A DNA stretch of 64,000 nt, taken from CAWVSB01 sp036960375. GTDB lineage: Bacteria; Pseudomonadota; Gammaproteobacteria; Pseudomonadales; CAWVSB01. This document shows, one piece after another, positions 8,434 through 16,675 of this stretch (position 1 is its first letter; every line of letters begins with the position of its first letter). The stretch is taken from NCBI GenBank assembly GCA_036960375.1, contig JBALVY010000006.1, positions 62,001-126,000 of the forward strand, written 5' to 3'. The notes beneath the pieces were generated by a model. The model was not told where the DNA came from and did no database searches. It saw only the letters and a program-made list of their open reading frames with translations. The translations under genes were made by a program, and so were the position numbers.

Positions 8434-9474
8434 ATGGCGGAACAGCCAGAGAAATCTGATAAGAATCAGTACCATACCGTGGGTAACTATGCCCTCATGA
8501 TTGCCCGTGTGTTAGAAGAATATGGCCATAATCCTGAGCCTTTCTTTAGAGAAGAGGGAATCGAGCTCTCTAAGCTGGATGACGTGAATTTTCGGCTGAG
8601 CGAGATCCAGCTGACACGCTTATGGAAAATGGCAGTTAGAGTCACTGGTAACGTGACTATTGGTATCGAGGCCGGCACCAAGGTAACGCCAACCAGTTTT
8701 CACGCCCTCAGTATGTCGCTGTATTTATGCAGCGATATAAAATCGGGTCTGGAACGCTTTCTTCGCTATACGATAATTTTTACAACCAGCGCTTCTGGAA
8801 CGTTAACTAAGCGGGCCAAGGATTATATATTTGAGATTGATAACCCTCTGTCCCTGAATGGCGAACAGGTGGTATGTAATGAGTCTATAGATGCATTTTT
8901 AGCGGCCTTTATCACTATCTGTCGTAGTCGCTGTGGGCAGTCTTATCGTCTGGAAAAAGCTGAGTTTACCCGCGAGAAACCTGACGATTGCGAAATATAC
9001 CAGAGGTTTCTTGATTGTCCTTTAGTTTTTGGCTCAGATAAGTGTAGATTCTACTTTTCTCATGATAGTCTTGAGACGCCTATAACTACAGGTAACACGG
9101 AATTGTTTGAGCTGACCGAGCAGGCTATACGGACCAGTATGAATCAGCTTAACGAAGATCAGATACTGGCCAAAATTCGCCGTTCCCTCAAAGACCTACT
9201 TCCTTCTGGCGAATATAAAATTGATGATGTTGCTCTGTGCTTGAATATGAGTAGTCGCGCCCTGCAGCGTAAGTTACAGGACATTGGACTGAGTTATCGC
9301 GAATTAGTGGATGACTACCGTCGCGAATTGGCTATTACCTATATCCGCCAGCCTGACATGAGTCAGGGAGAAATCAGTTTTCAATTGGGCTTTTCTGCTA
9401 CCAGCAATTTTTCACGCGCATTTAAAAACTGGACAGGTGTTGCACCTGGTCAATATCAGGAGAGTGTCTCTTGA
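8434..9474 (+). CDS. AraC-family transcriptional regulator (paralog 1)
   Basis: A 346-residue regulator. The first ~200 residues match the arabinose-binding-like N-terminal domain found in OruR/ArgR-type AraC proteins. The C-terminal ~90 residues are the double helix-turn-helix domain, with ALQRKLQDIGLSYRELVDDY in the first part and EISFQLGFSATSNFSRAFKNW in the second, the latter being the family signature. The start ATG has AGGGG six bases upstream. The gene is divergent from TonB receptor 2 and 25 bases ahead of a second AraC gene. It is the likeliest controller of the receptor promoters (inference from position). Confidence 0.92.
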   Translation: MAEQPEKSDKNQYHTVGNYALMIARVLEEYGHNPEPFFREEGIELSKLDDVNFRLSEIQLTRLWKMAVRVTGNVTIGIEAGTKVTPTSFHALSMSLYLCSDIKSGLERFLRYTIIFTTSASGTLTKRAKDYIFEIDNPLSLNGEQVVCNESIDAFLAAFITICRSRCGQSYRLEKAEFTREKPDDCEIYQRFLDCPLVFGSDKCRFYFSHDSLETPITTGNTELFELTEQAIRTSMNQLNEDQILAKIRRSLKDLLPSGEYKIDDVALCLNMSSRALQRKLQDIGLSYRELVDDYRRELAITYIRQPDMSQGEISFQLGFSATSNFSRAFKNWTGVAPGQYQESVS

Positions 9475-9499
9475 TAACGAAAGTTAGGGCTGAAACCTG

Positions 9500-10528
9500 A
9501 TGAATACTGAACTCTCCCAGTATCATACTGTAGGTAGCTATGCTCTGATGATAGCGCATGCGCTGGAAGATAATGGTCACGATGCGGCAAAGTGCTTCGC
9601 TGCGGAAGGTGTAGAACTGGCCCAACTGGACGATGTGAACTTCCGCCTGAGTTCTGCTCAGATTGCAGACTTATGGCGGATGGCAGTTAGAGTTACCGGT
9701 AATTCTGCTATAGCGCTTCAAGCGGGCACTCGTGTCTCACCTAGCAGTTTCAATACCTTGAGTATGTCACTATGGCTATGTAGCGATATGATATCTGGCC
9801 TGCAACGTTTTTTGCGTTATAACATCATTTTTACCACCAGCGCGTTCGGCAAGCTGTCCGAGACCGACAAGGAATATGTTTTCGAAATTAATATACGCGA
9901 ATTGCCCAACGGCAAAAAAGCGGCATGTAATGAATCAATAGAAGCTTTTCTGGCGGCTTTTCTGACTATATGTCGCAATCGTAGCGGGCCAAAGTTTTCT
10001 CCGACCCGGGTCGAGCTGGTTCGAGACGAAGGTGATGCTGGTACGGCGTACCGCGAGTTTTTCAACTGTCCGATGAGATTTTCTACTGAAAAACATCGCA
10101 TTCACTTATCGCGAGAAAGTTTGGACGCACCACTAACGGCAGGTAACAAAGAGCTATTTGACCTAACTGAGCAAGCTATTCTGGTGGGAATGGCAAGGTT
10201 AAATGACGACCAGATTTTGACCCGTATTCGACGGGTTGTTAAGACGATGCTGCCCGGAGGCGAAGGTAAAATTGAAGATGTCGCGTCTTCATTGAATATG
10301 AGTCCGCGTGCCCTGCAGCGTAGACTCAAAGAGATAGGCCTGTCTTATCGTGAACTGGTTGACGACTATCGTCGGGAACTGGCGATTGTGTATATACGCC
10401 AGCCAGATATTAGCCAGGGCGAGATCAGTTATCAGCTGGGATTTTCATCTTCGAGTAACTTCTCACGCGCATTTAAATCCTGGACCGGTGTGACTCCCGG
10501 TCAATACCGCGAGGGGAACCTAGCCTAG
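9500..10528 (+). CDS. AraC-family transcriptional regulator (paralog 2)
   Basis: A 342-residue paralog of the preceding gene with the same domain layout: N-terminal ligand-sensing domain opening with YHTVGSYALMIAHALE and a C-terminal HTH pair containing ALQRRLKEIGLSYRELVDDY and EISYQLGFSSSSNFSRAFKSW. The DNA-reading helices are nearly identical to those of paralog 1, while the N-terminal domains differ more, so both may bind the same operators but respond to different ligands (inference). Only 25 bases separate the genes, so they are probably cotranscribed. The Shine-Dalgarno is weak. Confidence 0.92.
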   Translation: MNTELSQYHTVGSYALMIAHALEDNGHDAAKCFAAEGVELAQLDDVNFRLSSAQIADLWRMAVRVTGNSAIALQAGTRVSPSSFNTLSMSLWLCSDMISGLQRFLRYNIIFTTSAFGKLSETDKEYVFEINIRELPNGKKAACNESIEAFLAAFLTICRNRSGPKFSPTRVELVRDEGDAGTAYREFFNCPMRFSTEKHRIHLSRESLDAPLTAGNKELFDLTEQAILVGMARLNDDQILTRIRRVVKTMLPGGEGKIEDVASSLNMSPRALQRRLKEIGLSYRELVDDYRRELAIVYIRQPDISQGEISYQLGFSSSSNFSRAFKSWTGVTPGQYREGNLA

Positions 10529-10535
10529 ACAACCG

Positions 10536-10645
10536 TTAGTCTGGGTCTGCCAGTTTGAGTAGTTGTTTACCCTGGTTGCTGCCGTCGAATAAACGAAGGA
10601 AGACTGAGTTTTGTCGATTATAGGCGGCTTGATCTGAGCCTTCGG
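10536..10645 (-). pseudogene. remnant of NADP-dependent (MDR) oxidoreductase C-terminus
   Basis: The minus strand encodes FLRLFDGSNQGKQLLKLADPD and a stop, preceded by EGSDQAA. This resembles the extreme C-terminus of zinc-independent MDR/CurA-type NADP-dependent oxidoreductases ('..GL.QAP.A...LF.G.N.GKQLV.V..'). About 35 codons remain, with a short insertion between the two conserved pieces. No upstream body of the gene is present; the racemase promoter region takes its place. Recognition rests on a short motif, so it is moderately secure. Confidence 0.5.
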
Positions 10646-10730
10646 GTGACAATGTGTTTAGTCTGTTTGCTGTCAGTGCAACATCTGTGAATAATGTGCT
10701 CCGAATTCTATGTAAATAAGGATACACCGA

Positions 10731-11876
10731 ATGGCTGGACCTCTCAGCGGTTACAAGATTATTGAATTGGTAGGATTGGGTCCTGCACCCTTTGGATGCA
10801 TGATGTTGGCAGATCTCGGCGCTGAAGTGATTAGAATTGATCGACCCGGTGGTTCGGCGATCTCGTTTGCTTCAAGTCCGAAACTGGATCTACTTAATCG
10901 CGGCAAACGTTCTGTATGTTTAAATCTGAAAGACCCGGCTGCGATTGAAATTCTATTGCAAATGGTAGAAAAGGCCGATGCCATCGTCGAGGGCAATCGC
11001 CCTGGTGTGTTGGAGAAACTGGGTTTGGGTCCGGACGTACTTTTGGCACGAAACCCTAAAATTGTGATTGGACGTATGACGGGTTGGGGTCAAGATGGAC
11101 CGTTGGCCCATGCTGCGGGTCATGATTTGAACTATATTGCGCTAGCCGGGGCTCTGCACCCCATGGGATATAAGGGCCAAAAGCCCGCTATTCCGCTTAA
11201 TCTAGTTGGTGATTTTGGTGGCGGTGGCTTGCTGTTGGCCTACGGAATACTGGCCGCGCTACTCGAGGCACAAAAGTCGGGCATCGGCCAGGTCGTTGAT
11301 GCCAATATGATGGACGGAGTGACCTCACTAATGGCTATTGTGTTTGGCGCCTACCAGAGTGGTTTTTGGAGTGACGAGCGTGGTACCAATATGCTGGATG
11401 GTGGCTCGTTCTACTATAATGTCTATGAAACCCTGGATGGAAAATACGTCACTATCGGCTCAATTGAACCCCAGTTTTACGCAGAGCTTTTACGTATTTT
11501 GGGCGAAGATGGCAAGGCGTTACCAGAGCAGTACGATATGGAAAAATGGCCGGAGGCAGTAGAGCACCTCACTGGCGTATTTAAAAAGAAAACTCGTGAG
11601 CAATGGTGTGAATTAATGGAAGGTACTGACGTATGTTTTGCGCCGGTATTGTCGATGTCTGAATTAAAAGATCATCCGCACCATAAGGCGCGAGGTCTAT
11701 TTAACGAGGAAGATGGTGTGTGGCAACCAACACCTGCGCCACGATTTAGTCGTACCGAAGCAAAATTGACCACATCACCGGTTGCTCCGGGCGCCAATAG
11801 TGATGAGATACTGGCCGAGTTTGGCTTTGACGATAAACAGGTCGCTGAGTTAAAGGAAAAAGGATCAGTGGCCTAG
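10731..11876 (+). CDS. alpha-methylacyl-CoA racemase (CoA-transferase family III)
   Basis: A 381-residue CaiB/BaiF-family protein. It should interconvert (2R)- and (2S)-methyl-branched acyl-CoA thioesters so that side-chain beta-oxidation can proceed. GWGQDGPLAHAAGHDLNYIA carries the candidate base His131, and NLVGDFGGG carries Asp161; their 30-residue spacing equals that of the catalytic His126/Asp156 pair of the mycobacterial racemase MCR. The segment GGSFYYNVYETLDGKYV also matches racemases better than formyl- or carnitine-CoA transferases. It stands alone between the AraC pair and a permease, with a strong terminator after it. Its partner may be the FadD19-like ligase at 13445-15061. Confidence 0.85.
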   Translation: MAGPLSGYKIIELVGLGPAPFGCMMLADLGAEVIRIDRPGGSAISFASSPKLDLLNRGKRSVCLNLKDPAAIEILLQMVEKADAIVEGNRPGVLEKLGLGPDVLLARNPKIVIGRMTGWGQDGPLAHAAGHDLNYIALAGALHPMGYKGQKPAIPLNLVGDFGGGGLLLAYGILAALLEAQKSGIGQVVDANMMDGVTSLMAIVFGAYQSGFWSDERGTNMLDGGSFYYNVYETLDGKYVTIGSIEPQFYAELLRILGEDGKALPEQYDMEKWPEAVEHLTGVFKKKTREQWCELMEGTDVCFAPVLSMSELKDHPHHKARGLFNEEDGVWQPTPAPRFSRTEAKLTTSPVAPGANSDEILAEFGFDDKQVAELKEKGSVA

Positions 11877-11900
11877 TTAGCTTGTCGTAGTTTTAATGAA

Positions 11901-11925
11901 AGGCGCCCCAATGGCGTCTTTTTTA
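11901..11925 (+). terminator. rho-independent terminator after racemase gene
   Basis: The stem AGGCGCC / GGCGTCT (7 bp, one G-U) with a 5-nt loop is followed by a run of T, 24 bases beyond the racemase stop. Confidence 0.8.
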
Positions 11926-12042
11926 TGCCTGCCAGTTTCTCGCTCATGCCTCCTTAGGGTGAGTGTGTGTTTTAGGTCAGACGGTGTATGCTGAAACCCT
12001 GCTTTGGATAAAACTCACAACAACAATCGGGTATCAGGGTAT

Positions 12043-13431
12043 ATGGTAAGTCAGCCGCAACATGTGCGTTCGATGGGCGTACGGGATATGACCTTATTTA
12101 CGGTCTCCGCACTTTTACTTTTAGATACACTCGCCGCTAGTGCCTCCATTGGCGTTCCCAGTCTATTCTGGTGGGTGTTCTTGGGTATTATCTTCATGGT
12201 GCCTTATGCTCTTATCACCGCTGAACTTGGTACCGCATACCCTGAACAAGGGGGAATCTACGCATGGGTTCGGGATTCCTTTGGTACCCGTTGGGGTTCT
12301 CGTATTACCTGGTTATATTGGTTTAATGCGGTTATTTGGAATGCTTCAATCTGTATTCTATTTTCCGGCGTTTTCTCCCAGATGTTTTTTCCTGATTTGT
12401 CTTTTACTATACAGCTAGCCATCGCTATTTCGTTGAATTGGCTGGTCACTTTACTGACCTGTGTCTCGCTCAGTGTCGGCAAGTGGGTGCCTAATACTGG
12501 TGCCATTCTGAAATTAATTGTTTTTGTGGCTGTTATTGGCGGCGGTATCGCATTCGTCCTCAACGGCGAGGTAGAGCTGGCAAATGAATTTTCATGGTCG
12601 GCACTGACACCGGAGTGGGGCAGCAGTACTCAATACCTGTCAACTATCGTCTACGGTATGTTGGGCTTCGAGCTGATGTCCAGTGCCAGTGAGGAAATGG
12701 AAAATCCGACCCGCGATATTCCACGAGCAATTTTTTGGTCTGGACTGATAGTTTTCTCGATGTATTTTCTGGGTACTTTTGCCATTTTGGTTGCTATTCC
12801 TGCTGGCGAAATTAACCTTGTCGAAGGTTTGGTTGATACTTTGCGTATGTTATTCGGCAACTCAACTTTGGGGGTAGCCACAGCTACGCTGCTCGGTACA
12901 TTTGCGCTGGTGACATTTTTCACCAACGCGACTACATGGTCTCTGGGGTGTAACAGGGCTGTAGCGGAGGCTGCAATTGATGGTGAGATGCCCAATATTT
13001 TTGGCAAGGAGCACGCGGCTTACGGTACGCCGGTGGGCGCGGCCATTATGATGGGTATCGGTGCCACCTTGTTATTGCTGATTTACGCGGCAGTGGTCGG
13101 TTCCAATGAAGATTTATTCTGGTCGCTATTTGCCGCCAGTGGCGTGTTATTTCTCATTCCTTATGTGGGAGCTATCGCGGCCTTTTACTACATGCGTATT
13201 CACGATGGCGAACGTGAGAGACCCTTTAAAGTTCGCGGCGGAAACAGCATGGCGCTGTTTCTGTCGATTGTTTGTATTGCCATTCTGCTGATGACAATAT
13301 TTCTATTTATGTATGTGCCTGGTAGTGGTTTTGATTGGCCTGTTGTTATTGGCTCGTTCGCCTCCATTGTATTAGGTGAGTTACTTATTCGGTTTGCGGA
13401 ATATGAGAATAAACAAGCGCTAGCCGAATGA
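12043..13431 (+). CDS. APC-superfamily amino acid/amine permease
   Basis: An inner-membrane secondary transporter of the amino acid-polyamine-organocation superfamily, about 462 residues from the ATG at 12043. An in-frame TTG at 12004 is possible but would add a polar extension without an evident Shine-Dalgarno. About twelve hydrophobic helices are visible. The N-terminal part has YALITAELGTAYPEQGGIYAWV, the conserved helix 1-2 region of the family, and SSASEEMENPTRDIPRAI is the typical helix 6-7 loop motif. The substrate cannot be assigned. It converges on the acyl-CoA synthetase and shares a terminator hairpin with it. Confidence 0.88.
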   Translation: MVSQPQHVRSMGVRDMTLFTVSALLLLDTLAASASIGVPSLFWWVFLGIIFMVPYALITAELGTAYPEQGGIYAWVRDSFGTRWGSRITWLYWFNAVIWNASICILFSGVFSQMFFPDLSFTIQLAIAISLNWLVTLLTCVSLSVGKWVPNTGAILKLIVFVAVIGGGIAFVLNGEVELANEFSWSALTPEWGSSTQYLSTIVYGMLGFELMSSASEEMENPTRDIPRAIFWSGLIVFSMYFLGTFAILVAIPAGEINLVEGLVDTLRMLFGNSTLGVATATLLGTFALVTFFTNATTWSLGCNRAVAEAAIDGEMPNIFGKEHAAYGTPVGAAIMMGIGATLLLLIYAAVVGSNEDLFWSLFAASGVLFLIPYVGAIAAFYYMRIHDGERERPFKVRGGNSMALFLSIVCIAILLMTIFLFMYVPGSGFDWPVVIGSFASIVLGELLIRFAEYENKQALAE

Positions 13432-13432
13432 G

Positions 13433-13459
13433 CAACAAGGCAGTCTAGCTGCCTTGTTG
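13433..13459. terminator. bidirectional hairpin between convergent genes
   Basis: An 11-bp perfect stem (caacaaggcag / ctgccttgttg) with a 5-nt loop sits at the junction of the permease and acyl-CoA synthetase genes and includes the last codons of the synthetase. It probably ends transcripts from both sides, although T-tracts are modest. Confidence 0.6.
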
Positions 13460-15061
13460 TTCCATTAGACTCTCAGCCAGAGTCTTGAGTTTGCGATAGT
13501 CCGGTTTGGATATAGGTGTGCGAGGAATATTGTCGACTAAAAAAAGCACCTTGGGACATTTGTATCCTGCTATTCGAGTCCGACAGTAAGCGACAACGTC
13601 TTCGAGGCGGGGTTGCTCACCGTCTCTGGGTTTTACCATGGCAACTACCTGCTGCCCGAAGCGTGGGTCGGGCAAACCAATGACGCCAGCATCAAAAACA
13701 GCCGGGTGTCCCTTAAGCGCCGCTTCAACCTCTTCAGGAAATATCTTTTCGCCACCCGAATTAATGCTCACCGATCCTCGCCCTAGCAGTTCCACCGTAC
13801 CGTCTTCCAGTACGCGGCCGTGGTCGCCCGGGATGACCCAGCGTGTTCCGTCCGCGTCAGTTGGAAAGGTTTCAGCCGTTTTCTTTTCATCTTTATAATA
13901 GCCAAGCGGTATATGTCCGCATCGTGCCAGACGACCTACAGTCTCACTTCCCGGCGCAATGGGTCTAAGCTGCTCATCGACTATGGCTAAATTTGGCGAC
14001 AAGGTGAAACGCGGCCCCTGTGCCTCCCCGTCAAAGTCCATGACCGCACCACCGGAGCCTGTTTCTGACGCGCCAAAACTGTCGTAAATAATGGCGCTGG
14101 GTAATAAAGACTTCAGCTCGTCTTTTACCGTTTTGGATAAAATAGCGCCACCGGAACCTATGACAAATAAGCTACTGGTATCGTGCTCACCAGTCGCAAT
14201 GGCTTCAGCCAGCGGTCTCGCCATAGCGTCACCCACGATAATAATCGACACAATGTGTTCTTGTTCAATAATCTGCAGGGCCTTGCCCGCGTCGAAGTGC
14301 GGGTCGGTATATAATACGAAGGTATTGCCCGATAGTTGATAGATCATGCAATACCATTGTCCGCCTCCGTGCATCATGGGCACAGGACAAAGAGTGGAGA
14401 AAGGGGTGTTAGAGGCTGTAACCTCTGCCAGCTGCTCAGGAGAGCTGACCGCATCACCCGCTGGATTACCGCCCTGGAGAGCGGCAAAAAATAAATCTTC
14501 ATGCCGCCACATGGCACCTTTTGGCATACCGGTCGTTCCGCCGGTGTATAGCATATAGATATCATCGCCGGTTCTAGGGCCGAAATCTCGCAGCGCAGAA
14601 CCCGCTGCCATGGCGTTTTCATAGCTGGTTGCTGATAGATCGGAACCGTCTATACCCGAGCCATCATCGATAAGGATAAAATGTTGTAGCAAAGGTAGGT
14701 CTTTAGTGATGCCGCTTATCAATGGTGAGAATCTTCGTTCAAAGACCAGTGCCTTTAGATCAGCATTGTCAAATATATAGCCAAGTTCTTCCTCTACATA
14801 TCGGTAATTGATATTGACAGGAATGGCGCGAATTTTGAAACAGGCCCACATGGTCTCAATCCATTCAGCGCGATTGTAAGCGTATATGCCAACATGATCG
14901 CCAACGCCGAGACCGAGACTCAACAAGTGGTTGGCCAGTCGATTGGCCCGCACTTCTAGCTCGGCGTAACTTAAGCGCACGTCACCGGCGATCAGAGCGA
15001 GGCGCTCGGGAATGACATCAACAACTGACTCGAATAGGTCAGCTAGATTGTAAGTGGTCAT
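13445..15061 (-). CDS. acyl-CoA synthetase, FadD19-like
   Basis: A 538-residue AMP-forming ligase that activates a carboxylic acid to its CoA thioester. The phosphate-binding motif YTGGTTGMPKG is at residues 172-182, DSFGASETG forms the acyl/adenylate pocket motif, and GRGSVSINSGGEKIFPEEVE is the hinge region; a C-terminal Lys lies in ISKPDYRKL. The overall reading, including YRYVEEELGYIFDNAD, HEDLFFAALQGGNPAG and PMMHGGGQWY, resembles mycobacterial FadD19-type sterol side-chain ligases more than medium- or long-chain FadD. That is from recall of the family, not a search. It faces the racemase/permease side and is divergent from a flavodoxin. Confidence 0.88.
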   Translation of the reverse strand: MTTYNLADLFESVVDVIPERLALIAGDVRLSYAELEVRANRLANHLLSLGLGVGDHVGIYAYNRAEWIETMWACFKIRAIPVNINYRYVEEELGYIFDNADLKALVFERRFSPLISGITKDLPLLQHFILIDDGSGIDGSDLSATSYENAMAAGSALRDFGPRTGDDIYMLYTGGTTGMPKGAMWRHEDLFFAALQGGNPAGDAVSSPEQLAEVTASNTPFSTLCPVPMMHGGGQWYCMIYQLSGNTFVLYTDPHFDAGKALQIIEQEHIVSIIIVGDAMARPLAEAIATGEHDTSSLFVIGSGGAILSKTVKDELKSLLPSAIIYDSFGASETGSGGAVMDFDGEAQGPRFTLSPNLAIVDEQLRPIAPGSETVGRLARCGHIPLGYYKDEKKTAETFPTDADGTRWVIPGDHGRVLEDGTVELLGRGSVSINSGGEKIFPEEVEAALKGHPAVFDAGVIGLPDPRFGQQVVAMVKPRDGEQPRLEDVVAYCRTRIAGYKCPKVLFLVDNIPRTPISKPDYRKLKTLAESLMEQQGS

Positions 15062-15239
15062 CAGTGTTCCTGTTATATTGTTTTCTCATATGCCAGTGTA
15101 TGTGTCAGGCTTGTTCAGGTCACTTAACATTCGGTAAGCCCACAGAGCAGAGATTTCGGGCGCCTTCTACTATGCTCTAGTCAATTCATTGGTTATGCTC
15201 ACGGTCAGCTCTTTAATGACAATGGACTTTGGAAGATAA

Positions 15240-15695
15240 ATGAAAAAGCTTGTCATGGTTTATCACTCTCAGTCGGGTTCGACAGAACGACTGGCGAGCG
15301 CTATTGCCGAGGGAGTCAGTACGGAAGGCGGTGTAAAGCTAGTGGTATTGCGTGCATGCGATGCCTGTAGCCGCGACTTAGAGGACTGTGACCTACTGCT
15401 AGTCGGTTGTGCAGAAAATTCTGGCCATATGTCGGGTGGTATTAAGGGGTTTCTGGATAGAGTATTTTATCCGCTGTTAAAGGCTGAAAGATTGATGCCC
15501 TACGGGCTATTTGTGAGTGCGGGCAACGATGGCCGTAATGCAGTTCGTGAAATTGACCGCATTGCAGGGGGGCTTGGTTTCAAGTCGGCTGTTGAACCGC
15601 TGATAGTGCGCGGCGAAGTCACTCAAGCAGACATTGAAACTGCCAGAGAATTGGGAGCGGCGGTCGCCGCTGGAACCCAAATGGGTATATTCTAA
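15240..15695 (+). CDS. flavodoxin / NAD(P)H-dependent FMN reductase-fold protein
   Basis: A 151-residue flavodoxin-like protein. The FMN-phosphate loop SQSGSTERLA is at residues 10-19, and GCAENSGHMSGGIKGFLDRVFYP corresponds to the second flavin-contacting loop of WrbA/NADPH-dependent FMN reductase relatives. It may deliver electrons to an oxygenase such as the luciferase-like enzyme at the start of the window (inference). It converges on the LysR gene with a 4-nt overlap of stop regions. Confidence 0.8.
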   Translation: MKKLVMVYHSQSGSTERLASAIAEGVSTEGGVKLVVLRACDACSRDLEDCDLLLVGCAENSGHMSGGIKGFLDRVFYPLLKAERLMPYGLFVSAGNDGRNAVREIDRIAGGLGFKSAVEPLIVRGEVTQADIETARELGAAVAAGTQMGIF

Positions 15696-16567
15696 TTTGT
15701 TTGATCCAGCAGGCTGATAAAGGCTTTGGCAGCCGGCGATAATTGGTGGTCTCTATGCACGATATAGCCCAACAGTCGTTCAAGCTGGACTCCGGTAATT
15801 TTCAATTCCTTCAGGCTGCTGTCCAGCATGGTTTTCGGTAGTACGGTCCATCCCATACCGACGGACGTCAACATTTTAACGGTCTCCAGATAGTTTGTTG
15901 CCATTGACGCGTCAAGACTCAGTTTCTGTTCGGTGAATAGTTGGTTAACTATTTGTCCGGTATAGGTATCCAGGCCCGGCAAGATACAGCTATGGGCACT
16001 TAATTCGCTTAATTCAATTTCTTTATCGGCGGCCAGAGGGTGGTTATTAGACACCATAAAACTTAAGGGATCCCTGCGCATGAGCGATGCCACTATATGT
16101 GGGTCTTCCTGCAAGGCCATGGTAATCACAGCGACTTCAAGATTGCCATGTAGCACTTCATCATGGGCTTTCTCTGAATCAGTAAACTCAATCTGTAGCC
16201 TGACGCCGGGATATCTATCGGCAAAAGCCTTTAGTATCGGAGGTAAGTGGTGAAGGCCGATATGATGACTGGTAGCAATGCGCAATTGCCCCGATACTTC
16301 AGTCGATACTGCTCGTACCGCGCGCTCAGCCTGGGTAATGTCGGTAAATATCCGATGTGCGTGTGTCAATAAAGCCCGTCCGGCCTCAGTCATTTGAATC
16401 TGGCGTCCTATCCGGTCAAACAGCAGTGTATCCAGGTCATTTTCAAGCTTTGCTATGCGCTTGCTTATGGCGGGTTGGGTCAGAAATAGCGCGTCGGCGG
16501 CCTTAGAGAAAGACCGAGCTTCGGCAACAGCTACGAAGGCTTTAAGTGATTCAACGTCAATCGACAC
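15692..16567 (-). CDS. LysR-family regulator divergent from leuCDB
   Basis: A 291-residue LysR-type regulator with an N-terminal winged HTH (SLKAFVAVAEARSFSKAADALFLTQPAISKRI) and a C-terminal substrate-binding-like sensor domain. The GTG at 16567 is chosen because AAGGA lies seven bases before it; the TTG at 16591 would place that Shine-Dalgarno inside the gene. It is divergent from leuC, with a dyad in the gap, so control of leucine synthesis is likely. Relatives in this position are usually annotated only as LysR regulators. Confidence 0.88.
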   Translation of the reverse strand: MSIDVESLKAFVAVAEARSFSKAADALFLTQPAISKRIAKLENDLDTLLFDRIGRQIQMTEAGRALLTHAHRIFTDITQAERAVRAVSTEVSGQLRIATSHHIGLHHLPPILKAFADRYPGVRLQIEFTDSEKAHDEVLHGNLEVAVITMALQEDPHIVASLMRRDPLSFMVSNNHPLAADKEIELSELSAHSCILPGLDTYTGQIVNQLFTEQKLSLDASMATNYLETVKMLTSVGMGWTVLPKTMLDSSLKELKITGVQLERLLGYIVHRDHQLSPAAKAFISLLDQTN

Positions 16568-16609
16568 TAGGTATTCCTTAAAGTAATCCAAAATATAAAA
16601 AATATGAAT

Positions 16610-16638
16610 TTGTTTTATTCTAACCGACTCACTAGAAT
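16610..16638 (+). promoter_or_regulatory. leuC promoter overlapping LysR-type dyad
   Basis: TTGTTT (16610-16615), a 17-nt spacer and TAGAAT (16633-16638) form a plausible sigma-70 promoter. The dyad ATTCTA-N10-TAGAAT (16617-16638) overlaps spacer and -10, the expected placement for a LysR-type site (TCTA-N10-TAGA core). TSS would be near 16645. Confidence 0.55.
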
Positions 16639-16675
16639 ACGCAAATGATTCAACGATATACGCCTGGAGATAGAC

